From positions 104,981,929 to 105,045,928 of the forward strand of contig NC_030684.2 of NCBI RefSeq assembly GCF_000004195.4: a DNA stretch of 64,000 nucleotides, in the 5' to 3' direction. The DNA is from Xenopus tropicalis. Taxonomy: Eukaryota; Chordata; Amphibia; Anura; Pipidae. A program made the position numbers and the translations under genes. Positions 1 through 12,600 of the stretch are shown here, piece by piece. The stretch's first letter is position 1. The number at the start of each line of letters is the position of its first letter. The notes beneath the pieces are model-generated. The model ran no database searches. It was not told where the DNA came from and saw nothing but the letters and a program-made list of their open reading frames with translations.

Positions 1-2429
1 AGATGTAATACAATGACAGTGAAACCACAAAATAACCTATGACCTACCCGTGTCTTCCAACTCATTACCTTCCTGTTCACACAGAACCTCCCATTCATGC
101 CAAACCTTACTAAAGGCAGCCCATGTCGAGGTAACCCACATCCTAGACATGACTGAACCTAGCAACACTGACCTACACTCTATAAGTGCCCTAAGCAATG
201 CCAGCCCCACTTCTCAGCTGCAGGTGCCTCCATACTGTAGCAATCCCACTGAAAATGAGACAACACATCAGTGATCAAAGTAACCCAAATGTGATGATGG
301 GGCTAAACACCCCCACAGAGGCATCGGCTCCCTAACAACCCCTGGATGTTTCCATCACTGACAAGGTTCTTGCCACAATCAAGACCCCATGACAACATGG
401 ACTCTGAAAACCATCCCTAAGCCCCTCCCTCAACATAAATGCGTCATTATGCCTATTATAATTGCTGAGCCAACACTCCATCCCCTATAGGTTCATGGGA
501 GTTCTCCCCTTTACACCCAGCTTCTATTGGTTTGCTACCTACACTGTCTTTTTTAAAACTGAAAACAAAATAGCTAGTGGTTCCTGGCCTGCTGGCTCCT
601 GAAACAATTCCCTTTCTGGAGACCAATCAACTTAAGCCAGAGACTGATATCGTTGTAGAAGAACAATGCAGAACAGAACTGAGATTGCTTCCCCCCCAGG
701 ATACTAGCGTAATTACAGACACCTAAGCCAATTCCCAAATGTTTTGGGAATTTTCCTATAACACCTCTTTTCCTCATCCTTCTTCTTTTTCAACTTGTCC
801 TTATCCTTCTCATCATCAACATCCACAAAATCCTCCTTAGAAAGCAATGAAAACAGCTTCATGAACTCACCCAAACATGTATGCCCAAAGAGCCTAAAAG
901 ACAAAAGAAAGAGCCCCCTATTGAAGTATCCGCCACCTGAACACCTCCCTTCAATGAGGAGGCATTTGTAGCTGGTGGAATCCCTCCCATCATAGGAGCA
1001 TCAATGGGGCCTGCCTCTGCAGGCTACGCCCCCAGCCCTACTGTGGGGACAGCAGTACCCGCAGGTGACCCCCGGCTCTCAGACCCGATTATACCAACAT
1101 CACTCTGCCCCCTTACTGCCTGCTGACCCACCTGAAGCAGTCAGCAGCACCGCAGGCTGCTGTAAGGATGGTCCTGCATCGTCTGTGACTTGGTTGCCTC
1201 GTGATGAACTAGGCCTCTCAATAGTTTTATCCATATGTGCTGCTTTGCAGATGGGCCACTCTGTGACCCCTGAAGGCCGACTGTGATTGTGGCCCATGGA
1301 CTGCTTCCTGCTCACTGTCCCACCACTGGTCTCCTGGGCTAAGGTGTTCAGGAGGATGATTGGAATGCTGGAGCCTGCTGGATCCGGTTACCTTTCAGGT
1401 AACCTAAACCATTTATGGACCTGGACCCTCACCTGCTGCTCCAGGCCCCAAAGTAGGCCTTCTATCTTCTGTTCATCCATGTGTAAGGATAAATGTTCTT
1501 CCTGCTGATGTACCACCCTGCGCTCCAGAGGTGGAGAGGAAGTGCAACTCCCAGGCACCCCTTCTTATAACCTCTCTCCAGTCACCCCTTGCACCCCCCT
1601 TCCTTCCTGGAAGCCCAGTCAATAAACCTCCTGACCTTTACATGGAAAGTTGTCTATTGCAGGGCAGTTATTACAGGATTATTGAGAGAAGTAGAGCTGA
1701 TCTGTTACATGAGGTGCTAGGGAAGAAGTATTTTTTTTTAATTATTTTTGGAATTCTGGGGAGACATTATGCTGAAGGCGATGCTTGGTTAGAAGTTGAT
1801 ACATTCTGGAGAAAATGAGTATCAGAGCTCTGCATTAAAGATACAGGAGACGCTGTGCTGACCTCCTTCTAGTTCATAGCAATACCAAATACATATAATA
1901 ACAAACTGCCAGTAAAACAACCAATAAAGCCATTGCCTAGCTTTACTTACTTTAGGGTGTGCCAATGAATTCTAGGATATACACGTGTGGATTAATGATA
2001 ATATGGATCAGGCATTAAAGGCTTTAGCCAACAAAAAAAAAAAAGGATTATGATTAAGATTGCTGTGATATTTATTGACTGACAGCTACAAAAATTGCAA
2101 ATCTAAAGTCCCATAAACAATGTTGTACCAGTTGCACCTTTGTTGGCAGATACAGTGCGAGGCTTGGAAGAGCAATGTACTTCACGCCTGCCCTAAATAG
2201 GATTAAGTACAAGGCTTCAAACTCCTTGCATTTACAAGTGCTCCAAAGGAGTGCCCTATTTCTAGGGACAGGTTGGGAGCCAAGATGCCACCCAAAGATT
2301 TACATCTGATAAGCTCAGGGTGAGGACATGCATCGTAGGCAAAAACTAAGGAATTTTGCACATTTTTGCATTTTTGTTTGTAGCACATTGCACACTGCCC
2401 ACAATTCACAAGATGTCATTCAAAAGTTT
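1..2429. other. Unclassified sequence, no supported exon
   Basis: This stretch would be intron or 3' flank of the phospholipase gene, but I find no exon of its catalytic domain here. On the plus strand about 915-1095 reads as a short Pro/Gly/Ala-rich peptide broken by stops, and a plus-strand AATAAA lies at 1621-1626. Together these suggest a decayed retroelement or retrocopy of unknown origin. A minus-strand Lys/Asp-rich frame at 713-904 is low-complexity and has no recognisable family. Confidence 0.3.
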
Positions 2430-2513
2430 TTATTTTCCCTGAGACATCTGAGCAATAAGCCCCAGCAGGTCTTCCCAGAGCACCACGTTATCCATCTCCC
2501 TTTCTGGCCATAG
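2430..2513 (-). other. Candidate short terminal exon of unknown gene
   Basis: On the minus strand an AG acceptor (plus-strand CT at 2514-2515) is followed by 27 open codons and TAA. The peptide starts LWPEREMDNVVLWED and ends AQMSQGK. AATAAA overlaps the stop codon. Read from the acceptor it is phase 0, the same phase in which the phospholipase exon at 6513 ends, so splicing would give a short C2-only product. I do not recognise the peptide. The acceptor has only a modest pyrimidine tract and the phase agreement has a one-in-three chance of being accidental. Confidence 0.2.
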
Positions 2514-3004
2514 CTTTAGAGTGCAATCACTGCAAGCACTATTTCTGCCTGTCGTGTTTTTATATTATATTATTACTGCTTTTAAGTGATTTTCACAGAG
2601 GTCAATAGATGCTGGCCCAAATTTTAAGGCTACTAACAAACATGGATCCTGAAAGTCTCTATTTTATGGATGTTTTTTAATTACAAAAGATAAAGAACCA
2701 AGACATGCGGAGTGGTGCAGAGTATAAGTATCTCCTTTCAGAACATAAATGGGGTGTATATTTACCAGTTCCTCTCAGTACATCAATGCTATTTATTCTA
2801 TGGAAAATTAAGAATAATACTCACCCTAGAAGCATGACCATAGGAATGCATGGTACACCATTTTAAAGGAAAACTATACCCCCAGAATGAATACTTAACC
2901 AACTGATAGTTTATATCATATTAAGTGGCCTATTAAAGAATCTTACCAAACTGGAATATATTCATCAGTATATATTGCCCTTTTACTTTTTTTTCCTTGA
3001 TCCA

Positions 3005-3265
3005 CTATGTATATGTATGTATGTATAACTTAATTTATAAAGTGCCACAAGGATACGCAGCGCTGTACAATGTACAATGTACACAATTACACACAGGGAG
3101 GACAAGTGTTATAATAAATACAATAAATATATATAAATGCCCAGGGGATAAGTGCCATGTGGTATGAGACACAGTAGGAAGGAGGTCCCTGCCCCGTAGA
3201 GCTTACAATCTAAGTGGTTGGGAAACATACAGGCACAAATTGGAAGGTAAGAGTGCAGAAGGTAT
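3005..3265. repeat. Dispersed repeat fragment (interspersed, frog type)
   Basis: Contains the phrase GCAGCGCTGTACAATGTACA followed by a 'Cctgccccgtagagcttaca' segment. Related pieces occur at about 14060-14110 and, in the other orientation, near 39930-39990. The recurrence within 64 kb marks it as an interspersed repeat. Its class is not established here. Confidence 0.5.
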
Positions 3266-3281
3266 GGGCCTTTGCCCTTAA

Positions 3282-3698
3282 AGGAACAGTAACACCAAAA
3301 AATGAAAGTGTATAAAAGTAACTAAAATATAATGTGCTGCTGCCCTGCACTGGTAAAAGTTGTGTGTTTACTTTAGAAAGACTACTATAATTTATATAAA
3401 TAAGCTGCTGTGTAGCCATGGGGGCAGCCATTCAAAGAAGAAAAGGCACAGGCACATAGCAGGTAACAGATAAAACACTACTGTATTCTACAGAACTTAT
3501 CTGTTATCTGCTATGTAACCTGTGCCTTTTCTCCTTTTTTCCAGCTTGAATGGCTGCCCCCGTGGCTACACAGCAGCTTATTATATAAATTATAGTAGTG
3601 TTACTGTAGCAAACACACCAGTTGTACCAGTGCAGGGCAACAGTGCATTATATATTTATTACTTTAAAGCTCTTTAATTTTTTAGTGTAACTGTTCCT
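3282..3698. mobile_element. TTAA-flanked palindromic MITE
   Basis: About 417 bp, flanked on both sides by TTAA (3278-3281 and 3699-3702). The ends are inverted repeats: AGGAACAGTAACACCAAAAA on the left and its diverged complement on the right. The two halves are long, imperfect complements centred near 3500. TTAA duplication is the hallmark of piggyBac-type transposases, so this is most likely a non-autonomous piggyBac-related element. No transposase is encoded. A second, interrupted copy lies at about 46940-49138. Confidence 0.75.
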
Positions 3699-4742
3699 TT
3701 AAGCGCAGGACTAGACAAAATGATGTTTTAGTACTCCAGAAGGTAGCATCTGAGTTTTTTCTTAAAGAGAGTTAGTGACTGTGATTTTGTGATGGTCTGT
3801 GTGTTCCCTCAAAGATCCCCTGACAGCTCTACCTGTAACAGCATTCAGTGATTTATTCATTGATGAGGCCTAGCATGTATGTGTGCCCTTGGTTTGTTTG
3901 TGTGCACTGTGAATTGTATGATCCCATGGTGATTTTCCATTTTTTGTTTACACAATGGCACATTTTGCTAGAAAAGTATATATTTATGAAAATGGTTTAT
4001 TTAGATGAAGCAGGGTTTTACATATGGGCTATTTTATGTGATATCTTTTTATAAAGACCTACATTGTTTGGGGGTATAGTTTTCCTTTTACTGTTACTGC
4101 TGCAACAGCATTAATTATGCAACTGACTCAGTGCCATCTACAGGTACCAGACAAACTGGTTATTAAATGCTAAACCCTGACCCAAAATTACTGGTAGGAT
4201 ACCGCCCTGGATATGCAAAAGCTGCCATTAACTGTGCTCCCTTACTGTAAGCAATTTTTCTGACTGACAGGTTGCCAGCTTTAAAAGCTGTTTAATGACT
4301 TTGCACTTCTTTTGCAAACACCATACAATGTTTTTTTCTTTTTTTAATTTTCTGGAGTGTTAAATATCACTAAGTGCTTTGATTTACATGTTATTTCTTT
4401 ATAGTCATTAACTATCATATATTTTATGTAAGTGTTCTGTAACCAGACTGTTATACAATTTGAATGCAGAAAATATTTAAAATAAGAGCAACAAAACTAA
4501 ACCCTTACAATCAATGATTTTTGGCAACCAGATGAGCTAGGCAAAGTATAGTAACAAGTCCATTGCAATAAACCATTGAGCAACATTTTCTGGTCTGCTA
4601 CCACAACTTTGCACCTATTAGGAATACCACCTCATAAATATTTTGCATTCAGACTGCCCAACCCTTCATAGATGTTCATACTGTTTACCCAGGACTTTAA
4701 CTGAGGCCATAAAATGCATTCAAATGCATAAAACCCATAGTA

Positions 4743-4965
4743 CAGGTATGGGATCCTTTATCCAGAAACCTATTATCCAGAAAGTTCCAAATTACAGGAA
4801 GGCCATCTCCCATAGACTCCATTATATGCAAATAATTCTATTTTTTTAAAATGATTTCCCTTTTGTCTGTATTAATAAAACAGTACCTTGTACTTGATCC
4901 CAACTAGGATACAATTCTTATCGGAAGCAAAACAATCCTATTGGGTTTTAATGCCATCCCACTGG
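4743..4965. mobile_element. TA-flanked MITE, partial copy
   Basis: Begins after TA with CAGGTATGGGATCC, followed by the family's 'TTATCCAGAAA' stretch and 'CAAAACAATCCTATTGGG' tail. The right half is missing. It belongs to the most abundant family in the window; the TA target-site interpretation comes from the nested copy at 18383-18710. Confidence 0.75.
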
Positions 4966-4985
4966 CGAAAATGTAAATGGCTGTA

Positions 4986-5089
4986 GCGCATCTCGCTGTC
5001 CCGAATAGTTCCACGAATGTCCTGCATTTCCGTAATAGATTACGGAAATGCGGGACATTCATGGAACGATCCATGATAGCGGGATGCGC
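4986..5089. repeat. Imperfect inverted repeat, about 50-bp arms
   Basis: GCGCAT...TTTCCGTAAT is mirrored by ATTACGGAAA...ATGCGC with only a few mismatches and a two-base centre. It lies directly next to a second palindrome (5127-5269) and a minisatellite, so the three may form one composite repeat unit. Confidence 0.7.
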
Positions 5090-5126
5090 CGTCTGAAGCT
5101 GGGCGCTCCTGCTCCTTGCGCTGCTT

Positions 5127-5269
5127 CTCTCCTTATGTGGCTCCTTGTGCAGCACTGCCAGGCCCTTTTATAAGGTTGCGCCCCATGCGTACTGATGTCA
5201 CACGTACACACAGAGCGTAACCTTATAAAAGGGCCTGGCAGTGCTGCACAAGGAGCCACATAAGGAGAG
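5127..5269. repeat. Near-perfect inverted repeat, 54-bp arms
   Basis: Left arm 5127-5180 and right arm 5216-5269 are complementary with a single visible mismatch (GGTTGCG against CGTAACC) around a 35-bp spacer. Such identity implies recent origin or gene conversion between the arms. A cruciform or hairpin is possible. Confidence 0.85.
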
Positions 5270-5289
5270 GAACTGCTGAAGAAGTAGGA

Positions 5290-5897
5290 GAGTGTATTGG
5301 GGGGCTATGTGTATGAGGGGCTCTGAGTATGAGGGGCACTGTGTATAAAGGGTACTGTGTATGGGGGGCACTGTGTATGAAGGGTACTGTGTATGGGGGG
5401 CACTGTGTATGAAGGGTACTGTGTATGAAGGGTACTGTGTATGGGGGGCACTGTGTATTGGGGTATTGTGTATGGGGGCAATTGGGGGCACTTTCTATGG
5501 GGGCATTGTGTATGGGGGTACTTTCTATGGGGCAATTGGGGGCACTGTCTATGGGGCAATAAGGGGCACTGTCTATGGGGCAATTGGGGGCACAGTCTAT
5601 GGGGTCAATTAGGGGCACAGTCTATGGGGTCAATTGGGGGCACTTTCTATGGGGGGTACTTTCTATGGGGGTACTTTCTATGGGGGGTACTGTGTATGGG
5701 GGCCATGGGGGGCACTGTGTATGGGGGTACTGTGTATGGGGGGCACTGTCTATGAGGGTACTGTGTATGGGGGTACTGTCTATGGGGGCACTGTGTATGG
5801 GGGGTACTGTATATTGGGCCATTTGGGGCACTGTGTATGGGGGGTACTGTGTATGGGGGGTACTGTCTATGGGGCCATTGGGGGCACTGTGTATGGG
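5290..5897. repeat. G-rich minisatellite, 15-20 bp unit
   Basis: Tandem variants of GGGGGCACTGTGTATG, interleaved with GGTACTGTGTATG and GGGGCAATTGGGGGCACTGT forms. Because the units contain few stop codons, several overlapping frames stay open on both strands. These encode low-complexity WGTVYGG or YPHTQCP peptides and are not genes. It lies within the phospholipase intron or 3' flank. Confidence 0.9.
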
Positions 5898-6069
5898 GGG
5901 GCAAAACTGGTACATAGTTATAACTCACTTATAACTGACTGCCTTCTCTCTATATTTGTATTTTATATGTAGGAGTTGCTATATTGTTTTCCTTAGGTAG
6001 TACAGTACAGGGCATAGCACATTTGCGTCTGATCTCACCATTTCAACTATATAAAAGGAGTATTTTTAG

Positions 6070-6195
6070 AAAAAAATGTGGTGTGTTAATTGGGGTGTGG
6101 CCACAAAGGTGGGCGTGGTCAAGAAAATTTGCCGCACTGCGCGCGCCAAACCTTTTTGTCCCTTTTTTCATTTTTCAAATGTTGGGAGGTATGCT
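6070..6195. repeat. Dispersed repeat tail
   Basis: A 'GGGTGTGGCCACAAAGGTGG' segment followed by GCGCGCC and 'CAAATGTTGGGAGGTATGC'. I recognise this phrase as recurrent in frog genomes; that is memory, not a search. It probably forms the end of the composite repeat that begins near 4986. Confidence 0.45.
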
Positions 6196-6512
6196 ACTAA
6201 TCACAGAGGCCCAGTACTAAAGCAGCTGAAATAATCAACCTCTCTATATTGCTCTGTTATTAATTGCAAGTAGCCCCATCAATTTGCATGTAAATGTGTT
6301 TCTACTGCTGCAAAGAGCCATGAGAAAAAGCTTAATAGCAAATTCTATGTATTTAGTTATTAGCTGTGAAGCTACCCTGCTCAGCTCGGTAAATCAGTTG
6401 CACACACTAATAGTTAAAGGCCAAAGGCTGAAAACCTAGCAAGTCACACTCATCAAGCAGGGCTGATTATTAGCATAAAAATGAAGAATGAAATAGATGT
6501 ATAAGTACTCAC

Positions 6513-6608
6513 AGGCTTCGCATGAAGACGAACAGTCTCTTCCTTTCCTTCAGTAAGTGAATTGAGAGGCACATTTACTTGTGATTCAACATCTTCGGGG
6601 TTTGCTCC
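6513..6608 (-). CDS. pla2g4b: pla2g4b-like exon 9
   Basis: Thirty-two codons, GANPEDVESQVNVPL...RLHAKP, phase 0 at both ends, with AG before 6608 and GT after 6513. This is the last exon I can assign with family resemblance. The next PLA2G4 exon should lead into the catalytic domain. Confidence 0.8.
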
Positions 6609-9600
6609 CTAAAAAGGAAATAAGGTAAATATAAGCACTTTTTCACATAAAATGCAATGATATGTGTGAACACGTGTGCAAATTAGTTTGCCTTCCTCTG
6701 GATTAACTAACAGACACTAGGGGGCACATGCATGAAAACGCGAGTTTGAATCCCGAATGGGATAAATTCAGATTGGATACGATAATTTCTTAAGATCGCA
6801 AATATCACGAATATGCTTACGAAAAAATCGTATTAATCACGATAATATCGTATTGGCGATCAGAAAGTCACAAAATTTTCGTATCCGAACAATCGTAAAA
6901 TGCAGGAAAACCTTTCCGACTTTCATCAAAGTCACGATACTGAAGCTTGAATGAATCCGAAACTTTCGTACTTGGCGCGACAATACAATTTTGTCGCACA
7001 AATTTTGTCGCAAAGTTTGAAAAAGTTGCGAAAAATACAAAAAAAGTTGCGAAAAATACAAAAAAAGTTGAGCAGGTACGAAAAAGTCGCCAAAAATGCT
7101 CCGATCAAATGCTCGGAGCGTTCATGGATTAGTAAATGTGCCCCTAGATGTGCCTTTTTTCAACCTAACTTATTGTGTTTGTTTCTCTGTTACTATGAAT
7201 GGATCTTTCTGTGCACAACTAACTTTTAAAATGTTCAGATTATTTCTAGCAAACATGACATTTTTATCTAAAGTACCATTAGCTTCTGGCATCTTTAATA
7301 GGTATCATCTAAAGTTAGATTGCACTGTAGTGGCCCAGTTGGATTTTATTTTGGCAAGGACTTCAAAGAGAAATTATTTTGTGGACAGGATATAAAATAA
7401 CTGGTATGTAAGAATCATTTTAGATCATCTGCTTTATATAACAAAGTAACGTTGTTTGGCTTACTGAAAAGCTTACACCTCTCATGTAAATCCATTGGGA
7501 GTTACTTACATTATTTACCAATTATCATAACAAAATTTTTTTCATTAATAAAGCTTGACAAGGTTGACAGAAGAGCAAGCACAAGTCTAATATTACCTTT
7601 GGGTCATTACCACCCTGTTCATTAGTATATTTCCTAAAACAGTTGTTATGAATGGGTTATAGGGTACCTGTAAGTGGGCACTCAGCTGTGAATCATATCT
7701 TTTAATGCTGTGGAAAGAGCAGGTCTCGGTGTGATTTGGACCAGCTGTTGGATTCAGGCCCATTTTATACAATTTTTCACAAGAGTTTTCCACCTGTAAC
7801 AAAAGTTCTTCTCCTGCAGAAAAAAAGAACATTTCTGAATACCACCCATGGAACAAAATGTTACCATACTACATCCTGTTGAGACAATTTAAAAATAAAA
7901 ATGAAATATAAATAATTGGGTATGGTAGTGGGGTTGTGCAAAAAAACTTTTGTAAATGTTATGGCCCCCTATTTGTGTTTGTACATATAAGGGAACAGAG
8001 ACAAAGACGCATAGCAAGATAGACCATGTTTTATTACCATTGCTGCCTGGTGAGGTCTGAGGCTAGTTTAACTATGAGAGTGGGAGAGAAATAACTGCTT
8101 AGCTAAGACTGAGCAAACATGAGCTTCCAGCCAATACAGCACTAGAAAAGTGTGTGTGCAAAAATAGACTTGATTATGTGATGACAGAATGCCTTTAATC
8201 AAATTTAGTCACAGGATCTGCTTCACCTATTTTTATGCCCCATCATACACCATTAATATTAGTGGGGCTTTTCCACCACTGTTACAATGAGATACATTAG
8301 GCTATAAACAACCTCCCAAGTGCTTAGTGGCCCTCAGGCCCAGAGTGGCAAGCTGTGGGTTCTGGCAAATGCTAGAGGGGCTTCTATAAGATGCTATATA
8401 TATTGGGTTGGTGGGGAGGCTGTTTGGACCTCTGTGTACTTGAAAGCCTAGGCCTATTTTAAATCTCAGTCCGGGCCTGGTGGACCAATCCATACATAAT
8501 ACACAGCTTCTATTAATTTCTATCCCCATAGCTGGTGACTTGCATGCCTATTCTAGGCACAGTGGTACAGCACCATTATCCTAAATCCTAATACATACCT
8601 TGCAAATTCTCTGGTATCTTCTGCTTGTCCACAGAAACATCCAAGCAGCACACCTCTCTAGCCTGCAACAAAAATGTGGAGAATAAAAGGTTGTTATTCA
8701 GATGATGTGAGCTTTAGATTTTCCTCCTACGGGGCACAACTTTATATAAGTGAAGATGCGGTGGGTGAGCCCGAAAATGCTGCAGGGACTGGGGGAGAGC
8801 AGGAGCGAGGGAGCAGGGGGAGAGCAGGATAAAGCTGGTGGACGCGGGGGGGGGGGGAAGCAGGTGGATGCAGTTGGACACGGGGGGGAAGCAGGTGGAT
8901 GCAGTTGGACACGGGGGGGTGGAAGCAGGCGGATGCAGTTGGACACGGGGGTGGTGGAAGCAGGTGGATGCAGTTGGACACAGGGGGGGGTGGAAGCAGA
9001 CGGATGCAGTTGGAGACGGGGGGGTGGAAGCAGGTGGATGCAGTTGGACGCAGGGGGGAAAACCGATGGATGCAGTTGGACATGGGGGGATGGAAGCAGG
9101 TGGATGCAGTTGGAAGCGGGGGGGAAGCAGGTGGGTGCAGTTGGACACGGGGGTGGTGAAAGCAGGTGGATGCAGTTGGACGCGGGGGGGAAGCAGGTGG
9201 GTGCAGTTGGACACGGGGGTGGTGGAAGCAGGTGGATGCAGTTGAACGCGGGGGGAAGCAGGTGGATGCAGTGGGACGTGGGGGGGAAGCAGGTGTATGC
9301 AGTTGGACGCGGGGGTGGTGAAAGCAGGTGGATGCAGTTGGACACGGGGGGTGGAAGCAGGTGGATGCAGTTGGACACGGGGGGGGTGGAAGCAGGCGGA
9401 TGCAGTTGGACACGGGGGGGGCGGAAGCAGGCGGATGCAGTTGGACACAGGGGGGGTGGAAGCAGGTGGATGCAGTTGGATGCAGGGGGGGTGGATGCAG
9501 GTGGATGCAGTTGGACGTGGGGGGGGTGGATGCAGGTGGACGATGGGGGGGAGTCAGAGGAAGCAGATGGGGGGGAGATCAGGTAAAAATGGGTGGATGA

Positions 9601-12600
9601 TAAGGGAGGCAGTTAGAGCACACTGGGGGGGAGTCGGAGGAAGCAGGTGGATGATGGGAGGCAGTGATCAGGAGAAAGTAGGTGGATGTTGAGGGTGAGG
9701 GTGGGGGTGGGGGGGAGTTAGAGAACGCTGGGGGGGAGCCAGAGGAAGCAGGTGGACGATGGGGGGGGGATCAGGAGGAAGCATTTCAGGAAGTGCCTGT
9801 ACTGTATTAATAATAGTAATAAATGTGATTTGACAAATATCAAACTCATTTGTGTTCTGTGTAATGTGTGACATTTTATTGCATAGGCTGCTTGGAAAAT
9901 GATGGGAGGGGTCACTGGGGGAGGGGCCATTGGGGGCGTGGGAAAGGGGGGGCAGAAAATTTTGTTGTGAGGGGCCCCGTGATTTCTGATGGCGGCCCTG
10001 TGTATAATGCCACTCTTTCTAATGCTGTATAATGTAACCGTCTACTCTTCTACATCCAAGTCACTAAGCAAGTTAAGGAATATTACCACAAGCACTCCGT
10101 TTGTCTTAATTGTCTCTGGGTGCGCAGGCCTGAAAACAACAAGGAAACCAGATTAGCACCATACTAATAAACAGAACTGGTAAAGAACAAAAAGTGACCA
10201 CACAGTACAAAGATCCAATAGAAGGCAAAAAATGAAATCAGGTCATGGTATATCTAGTATAAGTAAATCCAATGCAACTGGACTTGTTTAGTAATCATTG
10301 AAGACGTTTCACTACTCATCTAAGCAGCTTCTTCAGTTCAACTGACTGGTATGGGAACGCCACAAATCCAACCACAATGGCACATTGTAACTCTTTAGAG
10401 AGGTGACATCTGACACTCACAGAGGTGTGAATGCTGTGGAGTTACGTTGATAGGATTACCAAAGTGTCATGCAACTCATAGAGACAGCTGTTACTTGAGA
10501 GAATTGCATCATTATTATTATTGATAATATACTAATGGCGATGAAAGCAATAAAACAAACAAAATAAATAAATTAAAAAATAAATACAAATAACATTTAG
10601 GAGGTTTAAAAAAAAAAATAAAAAGCATTCCCTAGAATGGATTGTATTACTTACATTTTCTTCATACTAAACTCAACGTCAAGTGTCTCTTTTCCCTGTA
10701 GAGATAGTGATAGGAGCATAAAAAATAATGATACTAAATCTGCACTATATTACACAACAATCAGCACAATGTTAGAAGTAAATAGACTAATAATCTTCAA
10801 AAGGTTGCATCTGTTATAGTCAAATGTGTATTTTCTGCAGTCTGCAATTCACAGGAAACAGATCAAGCCAGTTTGGTACAAGTTGAGGGCTATCAGTAAT
10901 GTCTATGAGCTTTGGTAGGTTATATTCATACCTTGTGATCAGTTACGATCTTATATTTAGGGGCATATTGGATCTTGGTCCAAAGTACTGGGGGTGTATA
11001 AGGCCAAAATCAACAAGAATATTAACATTTGTTCTTATGGTTTCTTGTGGCATTGCAGTACCACATGTTTTGTGTATATGTTTCATGCATCTGATAAGTG
11101 TGGAATGTAATTTGCCTACATGTATACTCTTTCTACTAAGAAAATTAATTAGCCCAACAGATTAGCAGAATATACTGTTACTGGTCTATATAAGATTGAT
11201 TATCACTGCCTCCTCACCCCTGCCTTTGGCACACCAGTGTTTCAGCAGGTCCTTTTTTTGGTGATACATACACTCATACATTCAATTGCCATTTCAGTGC
11301 CATAATCTTACTGGTGGGTTGAGTAGAAAACTGTGCTTCATGGTCTCCCCAGGTGTTATTTTTGACACATCGAAGAGCATTTTATAGAGCAGATCATTTT
11401 TAGACACGGTGTCTTCATCGTAAAGGGTCACCTCCAACACATTCTAACAAAAAGAAAACACACAAAGATAAAATTATGTACAGGTAGGTCACATGTGTCT
11501 AAGAGTAACATGACCATAGAAGGGGGTGGCGCAGGGTGTGAAAGAAATCCTAATTACTATACAACATACATGTTTTACTCCTGTTTTAATTGCACAGATG
11601 GGAAGATGGGAGAGATCTTTTTACACATCCCTTGGCCGGGTGTTTGTCCGCATTTTTCATTTCTATATTGCTTTTATATAATAAAGGTAGGAGGAAGTTT
11701 GTGTACAGTAGATGTGGATGAGATTAAGGACAATCAGGATGATCATAATAAAGTCTCCAGTGAGGCTAAATAAGGTAGACAGCCTATACAGATGATTTAG
11801 GATAAAAGTAGGGCAAACACCCAAGATCAAGGCATTGTGTTCTTTGTATAACACCATAGTTTTATAACAAAACAGCCCCAAACAGGCAAAACAGCAGATA
11901 ATTAGCCTACAGAATGCAAAATCATGGACACCACTAGATATTTTGAAGCAACATCCAAGGGGTTGAGGAGCAACATGTTGCTCATGAGCCACTTGTAGGA
12001 GACCCCCGTATTAATGGATAGATTCTTGGGATCAGCACACTGCAACTAACTGTAGATCAGTGATCTCCAACCAGTGGCTCACGAGCAACATATTGCTCCC
12101 CAACCTCTTGGATGTTGCTTCCAGTGGCCTCCAAGCAGGTACTTATTTTTGAATTCCTGGCAATATTTGGGCAATATTTGGTTGCATAAAACCAGGTGTA
12201 CTGCCAAACAGAATCTCCTGTAGGATGCCAGTCTACATAGGGGCTTTCAAATAGCCAAACACAGCACTTATTTGATATCCCAAGGTACATTTTTTATGTT
12301 TGTGTTGCCCCCCAACCCTCTTTACATTTGAATGTGGCTCATGGGTAAAAAAGGTTGGGGATCCCTGATGTAGATGTACATCCCCAATATATTGTAGAGT
12401 GCCCTTGGGCTTCCAAATTGCACATAATTTCACTATTCCTGTACAAACATATCACCAATTCCTGTGTTGCTTTTGCCAGGTAGAAGACTAAATTGGCCTC
12501 GTGGTTTACCTTTATGTTAGCAGAGATCTTGAACTGAAAAGTTTCGTTCCAGACTGGGTTGCTTGTATCTGCTGCAGTAGCTGTTTTCAGCAACTTGTTT

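Noticed and set aside
713..904. Lys/Asp-rich 63-residue minus-strand frame
   Set aside because: Low-complexity sequence without splice context or known family.
5198..5934. Several overlapping 80-130 residue open frames on both strands
   Set aside because: They are produced by the stop-poor minisatellite; peptides are pure low-complexity repeats in every frame.
5290..9570. CRISPR-like repeat arrays
   Set aside because: Units are contiguous without unique spacers, and the DNA is vertebrate.
8698..9692. Open frames up to 278 residues on both strands
   Set aside because: Same cause: a tandem G-rich array with unit length changes. No ordinary codon pattern, and the region is an intron.
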